A program made the translations under genes and the position numbers. This document shows, in pieces, positions 14,349 to 24,480 of a stretch of DNA of 64,000 nucleotides. This DNA comes from Spirodela intermedia (taxonomy: Eukaryota; Streptophyta; Magnoliopsida; Alismatales; Araceae), in assembly GCA_902729315.2 (NCBI GenBank), contig LR746271.1:2564001-2628000 (forward strand), read 5' to 3'. Positions within the stretch are counted from its first letter, which is position 1, and every line of letters begins with the position of its first letter. The notes beneath the pieces were generated by a model. It did no database searches, had not been told where the DNA came from, and saw only the letters and a program-made list of their open reading frames with translations.

Positions 14349-14700
14349 ATAGTGGGGAGCCAGGGAAGAAGAGACTTTCCTCCACTTGTGGCAACCTATG
14401 CCACCAAGGACTCGCGCCTCCTGCACCCGACCTCCACGTTGCTCCCAACGAAGGGCGAGGACGAGGAACCGCGCAGAGCCCGACTTCTGTCATCGTCTTC
14501 CCCTGGTGTTCCACCGGATGACGATGGGAGGGGAGGCGAGAGGAACAGCACTACAGGGCTGACAATCAGATAGTGCGCCGTGGGTCTGCGAAACAGGGTT
14601 TTAGCCTGTGCCTTAGCCTGAGAATCCGTCACAGGATTAATGGGCCTGAGAAACCGTAATAGGTAATGGGCCGCTGTCTCTCTCTCTCTATGGATTAAGT
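14217..14700 (-). promoter_or_regulatory. Probable promoter and leader of HEMERA
   Basis: Upstream of the minus-strand HEMERA gene lie a (GA/CT)n run at 14318-14346 and two TGGGCC motifs at 14641-14646 and 14667-14672. TGGGCC/T (site II) elements are known in promoters of plant nuclear genes for organelle and ribosome functions, and pyrimidine-rich leaders are common in plant 5' UTRs. No TATA box or transcription start was assigned. The HEMERA promoter is squeezed between its own leader and the 3' end of the kinase gene at 14883. Confidence 0.4.
14318..14346. repeat. (GA)n microsatellite
   Basis: An uninterrupted GA/CT dinucleotide run of about 29 bp. On the HEMERA sense strand it reads CT and probably lies in the 5' UTR. 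Confidence 0.9.
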
Positions 14701-14882
14701 GGTTAAATGTAATTAATTAGTTTACTAGTAGAATAGAAGCATTTATTTCGTCGATTATAATATCTGCCATTTTCTGTTCGATCTGGTAGTCTGAATATTT
14801 ATGCAGTTAACTTCTTCTGATAATTCATTCGATCGGTAGAAAACAGAACGAAGAGCCCGATCGACGGGGACTTCATCAGAAT

Positions 14883-16007
14883 TTATATGATTCTCTGGTT
14901 GAATCGGGGGCTGATCCATGACCGATCAATCGAGGAGCTGTTGCAGTGTTGCAGTGGCCTCACGGTGATCCACCGGCCGCCGGCGGAGTGGCCGGAGGGG
15001 TCGCCGGAGGCGTCCCACTCGGACTCCGGCGAGCCCGCGGAGAGCCGCCGGAGGCGCTCGATGGGCGTCGGCGATGACGTCGAGGAGCCAGCGGAGGGGC
15101 GGGGGGACGCCGGCGACACCCACGCCGGGAACCCGAAGACGCTCCTCGGAGAAGGGGTCGTCGAGGCGGCGCCGTCGCCGTCGGTGGAGAACTGGAGGAA
15201 GGGATGGCGGAGCAGCATCTCCGCCGTCCACCTCTCTCTGGGATCTCTGGCAAAGCATCTGCATACAAAGTCCCTCCCCTCCTCCGGCAGCTCCGCGGGA
15301 ATCTCCGGCCGGTCCCAGCCGGAGATGATGCGGAAGAGCAGCGCCGCGGGGTCCTCGCCCGCCCGGCGCCGCCGCGACGGCTCCCCCGTCGCCATCTCCG
15401 CCACCACGCACCCGAACGACCAGATATCCGACGGCGGCTCCTGCTCCCCCCTCGCCACCGCCTCCGGCGCCATGTACAGCGGCGTCCCCCGCAGCTGCCC
15501 CCCACCCCCGCTGGCCGCCTCTCCGGCGCGCTTCGCGAGCCCGAAGTCAGCGATCTTCGCCGCTCCGGCGCCGGCGACGAGCACATTCTCCGGCTTCACG
15601 TCGCAGTGGACGTACCCTGCGCAGTGGACCCGCCGGAGCCCCCTGAGGATGGACCTCGCGTAGCGGCGGACGTCGTGCGCCGCCATCGCCCTCCCCCGAC
15701 AGAGCTCCGAGAGAGGGCCCCCCGCCACGTACTCCAGGAAGAGGTTGTACAACCGCCGGCCGTCGGACTCGACGGTCACCTCGTCTCCGCGGCAGAGGAC
15801 GATCTCCGGGCATCCGGCGAGCTCGTCGAGGATCTCCTTCTCCCGTATCAACATGGAGGACTCCGAGAGGAGAGAGGACTTGACGGCCATCAACTCCGGC
15901 GGGTCTTCGTGCTTCCGGCGAACCGCCGCCAGGTTCACGGTGGAGAAGCTGCCCCTGCCCACCACCTCTCCCCTCACCCACTCCATCGCCTCCTCCTCCT
16001 CCCTCAA
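14883..16007 (-). CDS. MAP kinase kinase kinase, MAPKKK17/18-like (intronless)
   Basis: A single open frame of 374 codons encodes a complete protein kinase. It shows the Gly-rich loop VGRGSFSTV (16-24), the VAIK-type lysine K43, the catalytic loop HCDVKPEN (134-141) with D136, DFG (154-156), GTPLYMAPE (174-182) and SDIWSFGCVVAEMATG. The kinase domain ends near residue 270. A Ser/Pro-rich tail of about 100 residues without a recognised domain follows. The N-terminal MEWVRG and the absence of introns match the plant MAPKKK17-21 group. Arabidopsis MAPKKK17/18 are ABA-induced and act through MKK3 and group C MAPKs. Which member this corresponds to cannot be told. The start may be Met1 (16007) or Met8 (15986), which lies directly before EWVRG as in the family; I favour Met8. 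Base composition is very GC-rich at codon third positions, unlike the neighbours. Confidence 0.92.
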   Translation of the reverse strand: MREEEEAMEWVRGEVVGRGSFSTVNLAAVRRKHEDPPELMAVKSSLLSESSMLIREKEILDELAGCPEIVLCRGDEVTVESDGRRLYNLFLEYVAGGPLSELCRGRAMAAHDVRRYARSILRGLRRVHCAGYVHCDVKPENVLVAGAGAAKIADFGLAKRAGEAASGGGGQLRGTPLYMAPEAVARGEQEPPSDIWSFGCVVAEMATGEPSRRRRAGEDPAALLFRIISGWDRPEIPAELPEEGRDFVCRCFARDPRERWTAEMLLRHPFLQFSTDGDGAASTTPSPRSVFGFPAWVSPASPRPSAGSSTSSPTPIERLRRLSAGSPESEWDASGDPSGHSAGGRWITVRPLQHCNSSSIDRSWISPRFNQRII

Positions 16008-16321
16008 CCTTCACTCCATGAACCCGCCGCCATTAATAACATTCTTCTTGCTCTCCGACACGCAGAGAAACGGAGAGAGAGAAGGACTGCCGTTCTTCAC
16101 TGGCTTGCCTGTTTTGTGTAAGGAGCTTCCCGCCGATTACCTATTCGGCAACGCGAGACACTTGCGAAAATAGCAAGTTTATGGGATAGACTCTATGACG
16201 ACCATAAAAGAAACCCCCAGTAATTCGAGAGGATATTATTTCGCGCGTGCCAAGTTGGAAGCCTGGCGTCTCACCAGTCTCACTGACCCCGTTGTGCCTT
16301 GCTCCACATGCATTGCATTAT

Positions 16322-16346
16322 TCTCTCTCTCTCTCTCTCTCTCTCT
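16322..16346. repeat. (CT)n microsatellite
   Basis: A run of about 12 CT dinucleotides, roughly 0.3 kb upstream of the kinase start on the kinase's 5' side. Confidence 0.9.
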
Positions 16347-16580
16347 TACTCTGTCTCTGTTTCTCGGTGCTTGCTTTGAAGGCATTAAGCGTCGCAGCCC
16401 GTTACTAATAGATGAGCCGACGAACGTACAAGGACCTCGCTTTAGGATATCTCTTGTCCGGGCAACGTAGGAGAAACCCATGTGGGTTGCTCTTACGACG
16501 ACTTGGGCCTCCGCCAGCCTTTTCCCCCACCTTCCTATTAATGGCTCATCGGGAAGGAACGTACCATCAATAGGCGCGTC

Positions 16581-16604
16581 TCCCTCTCTCTTTCTCTCTC
16601 TAGT

Positions 16605-16640
<36 letters not shown>
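16581..16640. repeat. CT tract followed by (GA)n: self-complementary microsatellite pair
   Basis: A broken CT-rich tract (16581-16600) is followed by a pure GA run (16607-16640), with TAGTCAA between. The two halves are complementary and could form a hairpin in RNA or DNA. Confidence 0.85.
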
Positions 16641-16643
<3 letters not shown>

Positions 16644-17157
16644 CCATTCATGTCCGATGGGCATCCGTTGATGCCGCCGTCGTCCAGAGGAACTACGTTG
16701 AAGCGTGATAAGTGCTTATTTTTCTTTGAATTTTCAACCGGCCAATTCTACGTGCAGAGATGCTAACGGCCCATGGCCGTTTTTCCGGCGGAGTTGACTG
16801 AAGTTTGATCACAGATGGAAATGGGTTTGACCCGCTGATCTTCCACGATAGAACCTGCGGTATTTTAAAGGCAATATAAATTAGATTCTTATTTCGCGAC
16901 ATAAAATATATAATAAACACTATTTTAGGAGAGGGATCCGACGTCAACGTCATCGTATCGGTTCCCCCGATTCTGTCAAGAGACCAGTCGTCGCTGCCGT
17001 CTGGGGGAATCTGACGGTCAACGTCCGCCCACCCAGGGCTCAGGTATCCACGCTCGGAAACAGGGTACAAACAGGAGACTATGGCCTCAGAAAAGTTTCG
17101 CGTGTCGCTTCCTGATTGGCTACTTCTATACTTCTGATTTACTTTTGCAATAAATAC

Positions 17158-17182
17158 TCTTTCTCTCTCTCTCTCTCTCTTC
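17158..17182. repeat. (CT)n microsatellite
   Basis: Third CT/GA run in this 3-kb interval, about 22 bp long and nearly uninterrupted. Confidence 0.85.
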
Positions 17183-19920
17183 CTCTGCCTACCACTCTCT
17201 CCCCCTTCTAATTCCCCAATACTACTCGGTAGAGGAAGCATGGATGGGCAAAGATTCTCGGAACTGTTCAAAATCTGTAGGCGGTGGGAGTCAACCATCC
17301 AACCAAGAGGGCTCACGAGCAAGCAAGATGTAGACCAAGGGTTGACCATCACTCCCTCGCATCTTCTGTTAGGCCACAGACGCTAATCCTTTGGCCAAGT
17401 ACCTTCCAAGTTCGTCCATGTTCATCGCGTCGACCGCCGAGCTCCCAGGGCAGATCTCTCCCCTAGCCCCACAGCAACTGGAGGAAGACAGGGAAAAAAA
17501 CACTTCAGTGAGCTATTGATGAACAATGTACTGGCCAGACTAGTCAGCACTTCGTTTGCTTCATTTCATTTCCCAATATGCTTCAGTCTGTAGGTATCCT
17601 CCCGTTTTCTCCTTCTTCAGTTCCCGACGAACAGGATGATCTCGAGCCATTGTTATTTCCTCAGTCTGGTCGATCTGATGCTCCATAAACTCGTTGACCT
17701 CCATCACTGTCAAACCGCTCCTCTTCCGGTTGACCACCGTTCACGGCATTCCTAGTGACCTCATGTCTGATTTATTCTATTTATTTCGACTTGTTTGACC
17801 ACTTAGAGAGGTTGCGACTTCCATTGGATTTCCACTGCAAACAAATTTTCCTTCGCCTGCCAATCAAATGATCCCACTTTTAATGAGATTCCAGCTAGAA
17901 GCATAAATGTTTCCACTTGTAGAAAGAAAGGCCTCATGCTGAATGGAAGTCAACAGAATTATCTATAAGCAAGCTTGCTTTTGTATGAGATTAAGCTGGT
18001 TCCTTTCATGGCGGGACTCCATTGACTAAAAGCTCTTACCATCAGGGTGGCCAGGGCTGGGTTGGGGAAGGCTTTGACTTTTGTTCACCCTGGGACGGTC
18101 CTTCCAGCATCCCTTCCAATGGCAAAAACTGAACCCCTCTATGTCAACTTTGTGAGAGACGATATAGGTGTCTGAGGCATGCAGGAAAAATATGACTGTG
18201 GGGCTGGCTGCTGCAAAAACAGATATTTTTGTCCTGCTGCTACAGGTTCTTGCGGCAGGTTCAGATTTTGTTGAGTCCTGTTCGCAGCAGATTTTTGCTC
18301 CAGTAAAACAGATCACAGAGAAGATAGGAGAACGAAGGAGTCATAACTCATATGCTTCATCGGTTGCTAACTGGTCAAGAAATCCAGTCCCCAAGTTCTG
18401 TTAGTCCTTGTATGCTCTTTTCCCTGTGGGAGAGACGACTAGCTCTTGGACATCGGAACTCAATCTGGCAATCTTGGATAATGTCTTATGGGCTGTCACT
18501 GAACTCAGAAAGAAAGAAGATAGGACTGGGCGCCTATCACTACGACCATAGCCCTTGGCAGATTTACCAAACAGGAAAATTACTTATTTGATATGATGGA
18601 TGGTTGGTGGGTTACCTAGGGACTGTTTCAGCCGCTCCCCCTCTTGCTCCCCCAGTTCGATTATTATTCTTGACCAGACTAGCAGTTAAAGGAAAGAAAA
18701 TAAAAATAAAAAGAAAGAGAACCTCACTGTGAAAGTGAAAGATGATCGATTATCCACCCAAGAAGATGGGAGAGCCCCCACATACGGAAGAGGATGTTAT
18801 CCGGTGGATGTAGTCAAAAACTGACATATCTTAAGTCAGACGCCAGCGCTCTGCCAGACCATAATGAAGACAGAATTTCTCTTAATTATAAAGAAGAAAA
18901 GGCCGTATGCAATCCTCAAGAGATAAAAAAAGTGGTCAGCCCTTTGTCTTTCACAATACAGAAATTGGAGATCCTGATCCTCTAGTAAAAGGATGTGATG
19001 GGCGTCGAGCATCACTAACCCCCAGGCAGAAACATACAAGAAAGAGGGCATGGGCATGAGCAAGGCATATTACACCGCTCCAGCTCGATCTTATACAAGA
19101 AAGAGGATTTCCCGAATAAGTGAAAGAGAATTTTATGTGAAATCTTATCCTTCTTCCACAATGCTATTCCTAAAGAGGCCTAAAACTTAGGATCGAACCA
19201 GATTTCCCTGGGAAGCCACTGGGGGTTGAACACTCCATTGTTTAGCAAAACGAGTACTTCCTGGAGCTATGACAAAAGCACGTTGTTCCAGCATGATTCA
19301 CTTCACAAAACTGCCAGTAAACTATGAGCCCTCAATTGTTTCATATTTGACAGCCACCCAGAAACCTTGTTCTTCGTTCAGAGGAGTCGGATTATCACAG
19401 TTGCTTCGGCTGAAAAGATGCAGATCTCTCCCTTTCAGCTGCTTGCAACATCGCCAGAGGACAAGGAACAAGGAGTCACAGCCAACATGACAGAAAACAG
19501 GCGAAAAACGAGAGGCAAAGGTGAAGCTGGGCACATCTTTCACCTAGAATCGCTCTATGGCAAGGATATAAAATTGAGACAAAGTTTACCCAAAAACAAG
19601 CATAATGAAATAGCTGAAGCAATAGCATTCAGTATATAAAGAAGAGGCAATCGACAAGGTCAACCCCAGTGAATGTATAATTCCCCGAAAATAACTGTTT
19701 CAATGGGATGACCTGAAGTATATTACACGATCTCTCAAAAGTCAGCAGCCGGGAAAATCAATAAACTAGCCAGAATGCGCCAGCTCTCCCAGGAGACGAA
19801 ATCGACAGTCATTTATCTCAGCCATGATCTAAGTAAGGTCACAGAAAAGTGCAATGGGGAAGAAAAGGTGAGCGACTCCGGCAGAGAACCATCTCACCGG
19901 GTTGATCCGTTTTCTTATCG
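17183..19920. other. No gene recognised between kinase upstream region and mS38 gene
   Basis: The longest frames are 60-96 codons on either strand and none shows family motifs or consistent exon structure. The part next to 19921 should hold the 3' UTR of the minus-strand mS38 gene. Composition is less AT-rich than in the gene-free areas further right. Confidence 0.4.
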
Positions 19921-20346
19921 CTAGGTCTTTGTCTTTCGGCGGAGTTGCCGCCTCAACTTCCGAAGCTTATGTTTGTTCATCTTTCTCTTCCTCTTCTTCT
20001 TCACGCTGTCCGCCCAGAGAGTCCGATCATCCACGGCGCTCCCCTCGTCACACTCCCCATCGCCATCAACACCACAATGCTGATGAATGGGCTCCAAATG
20101 CTGCACATGAAGGAAGGTAGGGAAAATCAGGTGGGCGTGCTGCATAGAGCAAGGATGATCTGCGCCTCCCCAATCTAGAGGAAGGCCAGAATGACGACTC
20201 CGGCCAGTCCCGTGATCCGACTCTCGGCGGAGAGAATGAAGAACGGTAGAGCTACAAGGTAGCTGGGGAATATCGATGGATGTGAGGAGTCGCAATGAAT
20301 TGAAGGGGGGCGCCCTCTTGACGAGCTTCTGGAGAAGAGTAGCCAT
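19921..20346 (-). CDS. Mitochondrial small-subunit ribosomal protein mS38 / COX24-AURKAIP1 C-terminal domain protein
   Basis: An intronless frame of 141 codons starts at ATG 20346-20344 (MATLLQKLVKRAPPFNSLRL). The N-terminus is basic and free of acidic residues for about 24 positions, as in mitochondrial presequences. The C-terminus (about residues 114-141) carries VKKKRKRKMNKHKLRKLRRQ and a basic tail. That is the hallmark of the COX24/AURKAIP1 family (DUF1713), now known as mitoribosomal small-subunit protein mS38. The middle is His/Asp/Gly-rich and poorly conserved. The frame stays open upstream to 20514, but the Met at 20346 directly precedes the presequence-like segment, so I chose it. 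Family members bind the small-subunit rRNA in mitochondria, and yeast Cox24 affects COX1 mRNA processing and translation. Assignment rests on the C-terminal motif. Confidence 0.85.
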   Translation of the reverse strand: MATLLQKLVKRAPPFNSLRLLTSIDIPQLPCSSTVLHSLRRESDHGTGRSRHSGLPLDWGGADHPCSMQHAHLIFPTFLHVQHLEPIHQHCGVDGDGECDEGSAVDDRTLWADSVKKKRKRKMNKHKLRKLRRQLRRKTKT

Positions 20347-20410
20347 GGAGAGAGAAAGAGAGACAGGGCTCGATGGCAACGCAGCGGCTATATTTGTGTT
20401 CCGGGCTCTG

Positions 20411-20421
20411 GGGTTTAGGGG
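20411..20421 (-). promoter_or_regulatory. Telo-box-like motif upstream of mS38 gene
   Basis: On the gene's strand the sequence reads CCCCTAAACCC, about 65 bp before the ATG. It contains CCCTAAA, the telomere-type heptamer core. Telo-boxes are known in promoters or leaders of plant genes for translation components. A single match could be chance. Confidence 0.35.
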
Positions 20422-22347
20422 TGTCTCAGAGATCCTAAATATCCGTTTCGAACGTTTGGTTACGGGGATTTCTAAATCCCATATCCCACGAATCGCCTCC
20501 ATATATATTTTCACTTACGTATTCCTACACTGACAAAAAAGATCAAAATAAGTATCTGTCATCAGAAATGATTGAGCCTTTTATTTTAGAATCCTAATAT
20601 ATTATATTATGAATTAAAATTTTCAAATAAATTATTAATTGAGTAGAATAAATATTTATCGTAAACATGTACCTTTTAATTTTGTATAATCTTAACATAG
20701 GTCTATTTTAGAATAATATTATGCCTTCATAATATTTAAAATGATTAGTATAAGTAGAGTAAATAAATTATATTCACACAGTTATAACTATTTTAACCAT
20801 GGAATTTATTTTTAGGAAATGGGAACTTTTATTACTTGTTTTATGAAGTCAAACCATCACAAGATGAGCTCAAACTCCGTAAAGTTTCTACAAGCTCTAC
20901 ACTTCAATCTAGCTTAAGAGAAAATCTTGCAATACGAGGTCTATGATGGTCTACTGTTAAGTGTGTTCTCATAGAAATAGATAAAAGTTATTTCTTTGTA
21001 GAGAGATAAAGCTAGGGAGAGAGAGATAGGTCCATGTGATTGATTGTAGGAGATGATGTCACAAGTAAAACCTTTCTTCTCTACCCAACTAAGTCCACGC
21101 CTGAAAAACCATTGGGCAATAATGCTGAATTTCTCTCTATGTACATAATGTATGTTGGTTTTTTCATGGTTTCCATTTATATATTTGTAAACAATTTAGT
21201 AATGTATCTCCTTCTTGTGTGCTATAGTTACCTTCTTTTGTTTAGTTGGAAAATTTTGATCAAAAGAGGAAATGGTGGATATCATACATTTAGAGAGGAA
21301 ATGTCTCCGAATTTATAAAATGACATATCTAAATACAATTTAAGTTAGTGAGTAATTATGGTAGGATTTGCATTGGAAAAGTCAATGGTTTTAATGTGAT
21401 AATAGAAGTTGATTCCTACCCCATGGCTGAACTCATTGGTTTGACTTGTGTTTGCATTAGAATCTCAAAGGTCAAATTGTGTGAAGGGGGTTATATCATG
21501 GTAATAATGCATGACAAAGGATACAAAATGACAATATCATGTTCATTGTTGACTCATTTTTTGTCAAATAGATAAATACCTTTCACATATACCTATTTAT
21601 CACTGAAAATCTTTCTTTGAAGAAATCCCCAATGAAAAAATTATAATGATGATGTAAAAAACCTTGTAATGTGTCATGAAAGCATCTTACACTCTTTTGG
21701 TGACTTTTCTTGATAAGGGTTGCCTAGAACATGTGTGGAAATCATGATGAGAATAGCACCTCCCTTCCTCTAAATTTAACTAACTTTCATGTAAATTGTA
21801 CTAATTTGATGCCACTAAGGATTTCACTAGGAGACACAAAATGATAACATATTTTTTTTCATAATGTCTAGATTTTTAGCAAACAAAAGCTTTGAAAATT
21901 TGTGGTAAGCAAAGAATCTAAGCTCACCTTAGTTTTTTAATATTGGGGTGCTTATGTGAAAATGGGATACAGACTCTAGCTGATTTATTCCCCTTCATTT
22001 CACCTTTTTAGATTAAAACATGCATCTCAGCTTAATACTTTAAAATGGAAATTCTAAGCGAAACGACAAGTATGTCATATCGTTACAAAGAAATCCTTCT
22101 TAAAGCAAGTACCTAATGAATAAGGTGTCAACAGTCTCACTATGTATGTGGATACAACCAAGTTGCATCATTTAGCTGCCACATTGCGAAAAATATTTCT
22201 TAATATTTCTTGTGATTAATGTTTGACACATTACATTGATCACATGCACTGGTTTTAATAATGCTACAAGAGGAACCAAGAAGGGAAGAGGCGAACTGAA
22301 TTTCTTTTTCTACTCTTAATCTCAACTCAAAATATGGAACTTAAACT
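20422..22347. other. AT-rich gene-free stretch
   Basis: Only short open frames are present (at most 92 codons, 21040-21318), without recognisable domains. Composition suggests old intergenic or transposon-derived DNA. Confidence 0.4.
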
Positions 22348-22421
22348 CAGAAAAAACAAGTTAGCTGGAGCCATGTGAATCTAAGGGAGATCACATGGGT
22401 CCAGCTGACTTGTTTTTTCTG
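22348..22421. repeat. Fold-back sequence: 30-bp inverted repeat, 14-base loop
   Basis: The left arm 22348-22377 (CAGAAAAAACAAG, then AGCTGG and CCATGTG) pairs with the right arm 22392-22421 at 28 of 30 positions. The loop is 22378-22391. Part of the loop and arm (GAATCTAAGGGAGAT) recurs inverted at 22466-22480, next to a second ATGGGT. This could be the core of a fold-back or MITE element or a hairpin-RNA precursor; no outer boundaries or target duplication were found. Confidence 0.85.
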
Positions 22422-22791
22422 GAAATTCTCCTATATTCATTACTCTTGTGTGGAAATCATAGTTAATCTCCCTTAGATTCATGGGTCTATGTTGGCCTAA
22501 GTACTAGACATGCTTAGTTGTAAATCAAGAATAAGTTAAGAACAAGACAACGCTCCTATAATTTGATGGCCTATGACTATAGAAGTAATTTGTAGAGAGT
22601 AGAACTTTAAAGTTTGAGATGGAGACATTGATTTGATTCCTTACATCATGATCATTATTGATTTTCTGTTTTTTTTATTGTTAAAGTAACTAGAAAATTG
22701 TCTCCAATATTTCAATGGGTGATTTTGAAGTAATAAAGTTTTCACCCTTCTCTGTTTTGTGATGTAGCACTATGGGTTTATCTTTCTCCAG

Positions 22792-22811
22792 CTCTCTCTC
22801 TCTCTCTCTCT
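22792..22811. repeat. (CT)n microsatellite
   Basis: About ten CT dinucleotides in AT-rich gene-free DNA. Confidence 0.85.
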
Positions 22812-23625
22812 TGAATCGATTCTTGTATTGTTATGAATAAAATGCAAAACATTATAAGAAAATAGCTATAAAATTTTATGAATAAATTATATAAAACAGA
22901 TTATAACATTTATAATATATTCAAGAATTTTCTAAGAGAATATGTTTGTTGAATATGTTTATAATATAAATTTTTTATTTTATTTTTCATTAAATTTCAG
23001 TTAATCTTGTGTTATAAGAGTAGAAATTTATTAATTTGTGATTTTTTGGAAATTGATCAGATACATAGAATTAAAGTTGGGGGGTCATTTAGTAATATTT
23101 TAGGGATATTTTTTTTCAAAGATTTCTATTGTGTATCTGTCTATTGTAGCTTGTGCCATAGGAAATAGAGGGTACAACCACAAACAACTTTAAACTGCGA
23201 ATGAATATGGCTCTACATAAATTGAAAATATACCGGTTAATACCTTAGTTTAAAGTTTTTATGTAGAGCATCTTAAACAAGAATGAGAGAGGCTGGGCGG
23301 CCTAATGGCAAAGGTACACCCATAAAGGGGTATATTTACACATACTTTCAAAAAATGAAATATAAACAAAAATATGTAAATAAATATGGGTTTATATTTT
23401 AATTAAATATATGCAGTGCACAAGACAGACTGGAAAAAGCCCTAGCTACGCCCATTGAAAGGAAGTACAGAGTTGTAAAAGGGTATATTTACAAAAATCA
23501 CCAAGGGCTAAAAATGAAATGGAAGGAAAAGAACACATCTGTAAAAATGAATTATGTTGAAAAAGAATGTATGTACAAATAAAAAAACTAGGGGCTTATA
23601 TTTAATTATAGTATACCAAGGAAAG
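22812..23625. other. AT-rich stretch with degenerate tandem segment
   Basis: GGGTATATTTACA occurs at about 23328 and again at about 23480. Similar blocks follow each copy (an AAATGAAAT-type segment, a TGTAAA-type segment, then GGG or GGC followed by TTATATTT). This suggests two diverged copies of a unit of about 150 bp. No coding potential was seen. Confidence 0.35.
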
Positions 23626-24480
23626 AAGCCGATGGAGCTGATCCTGCATGACGGCAAAACCTTAATTTCGTATGCTCACTAGCGGAAGCAGAAGGAACGT
23701 TTGCTGGTGTGGTGTCTCCAGTTGGAGGGAGCTCAAAAAGAGGGCGCCATCGACCTTCTCCTCGTGCGGTCACCTAAAGTCTTCTCTATTCATCTCCGCC
23801 CGGTTGTGGCAGATAGTCTCTGACGGGTCCTGCCTCCTGTCTTAGCAAGAGGAGCCGTCTGTTGCTTCGACTACTGCTGTGGGTGTTGGAAGCTGCCTTA
23901 GTGAAGAGAGGGAGAGGAATTCGGTGCTCTAGCTGGTTAGCTTCTATCCCCTCTTCCATTTTTCCAATTGGGGCATGCGTTATCATAGTTGATAGGGGTT
24001 ATTGGGGCTGTGCTGCCTGCTAGAGGGCTCCTTCCCCGGGCACGCATCCCTACGCGACCGCTGGTCGGATCTGCCAGGAATGGGACATGGGGCTGTCGCG
24101 CTGCGGGTGTTTTCCGCATATGATACCTAGGCTCTCAGGTCAGCCAAAATGGTTGTAATTGGCTAGTGGCGTCTTGTGAGATCATCGACTACGGGCTGGC
24201 TGCCACACTCTCTCACGGTGGGCATTGTAAGGCCTGGCAAGGCGTCAGGAAGAGCAAGGGTTGTCATTTCCCAGACGAGGGTCAGGCAATAGTTTATCTC
24301 TAGGCATTAGCCGGCGATAGGCCATGGTTGCTAGAAGTAGAGAATGTGGGCCCCGGGCCAGTGAGCCCAAGTTGTGACTAAGTGGAGAATGCTGGAAAAA
24401 ACCGATGATTAATGGGTTCAGTTTGAATGACTGAGCCACGATCCTTGGATTCATCTGGAGCCCTGTTGACATACCATAAT
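23626..24480. other. GC-richer island without recognised gene
   Basis: About 850 bp stand out in composition from the AT-rich flanks on both sides. Open frames are 60-75 codons and match nothing I recognise. A decayed transposable element or a degenerate gene fragment are both possible. Confidence 0.35.

Noticed and set aside
14887-16121. Long plus-strand frames (258 and 305 codons) opposite the kinase
   Set aside because: They are antisense shadows caused by GC-rich codon third positions. The minus-strand frame has every kinase motif; these have none.
16693-17352. 219-codon minus-strand frame
   Set aside because: It includes a translated CT microsatellite, low-complexity flanks and no recognisable family.
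19185-19215. Reverse-strand GGTTCGATCC matching the tRNA B-box consensus
   Set aside because: No cloverleaf can be drawn around it and no A box at the right distance; an isolated match.
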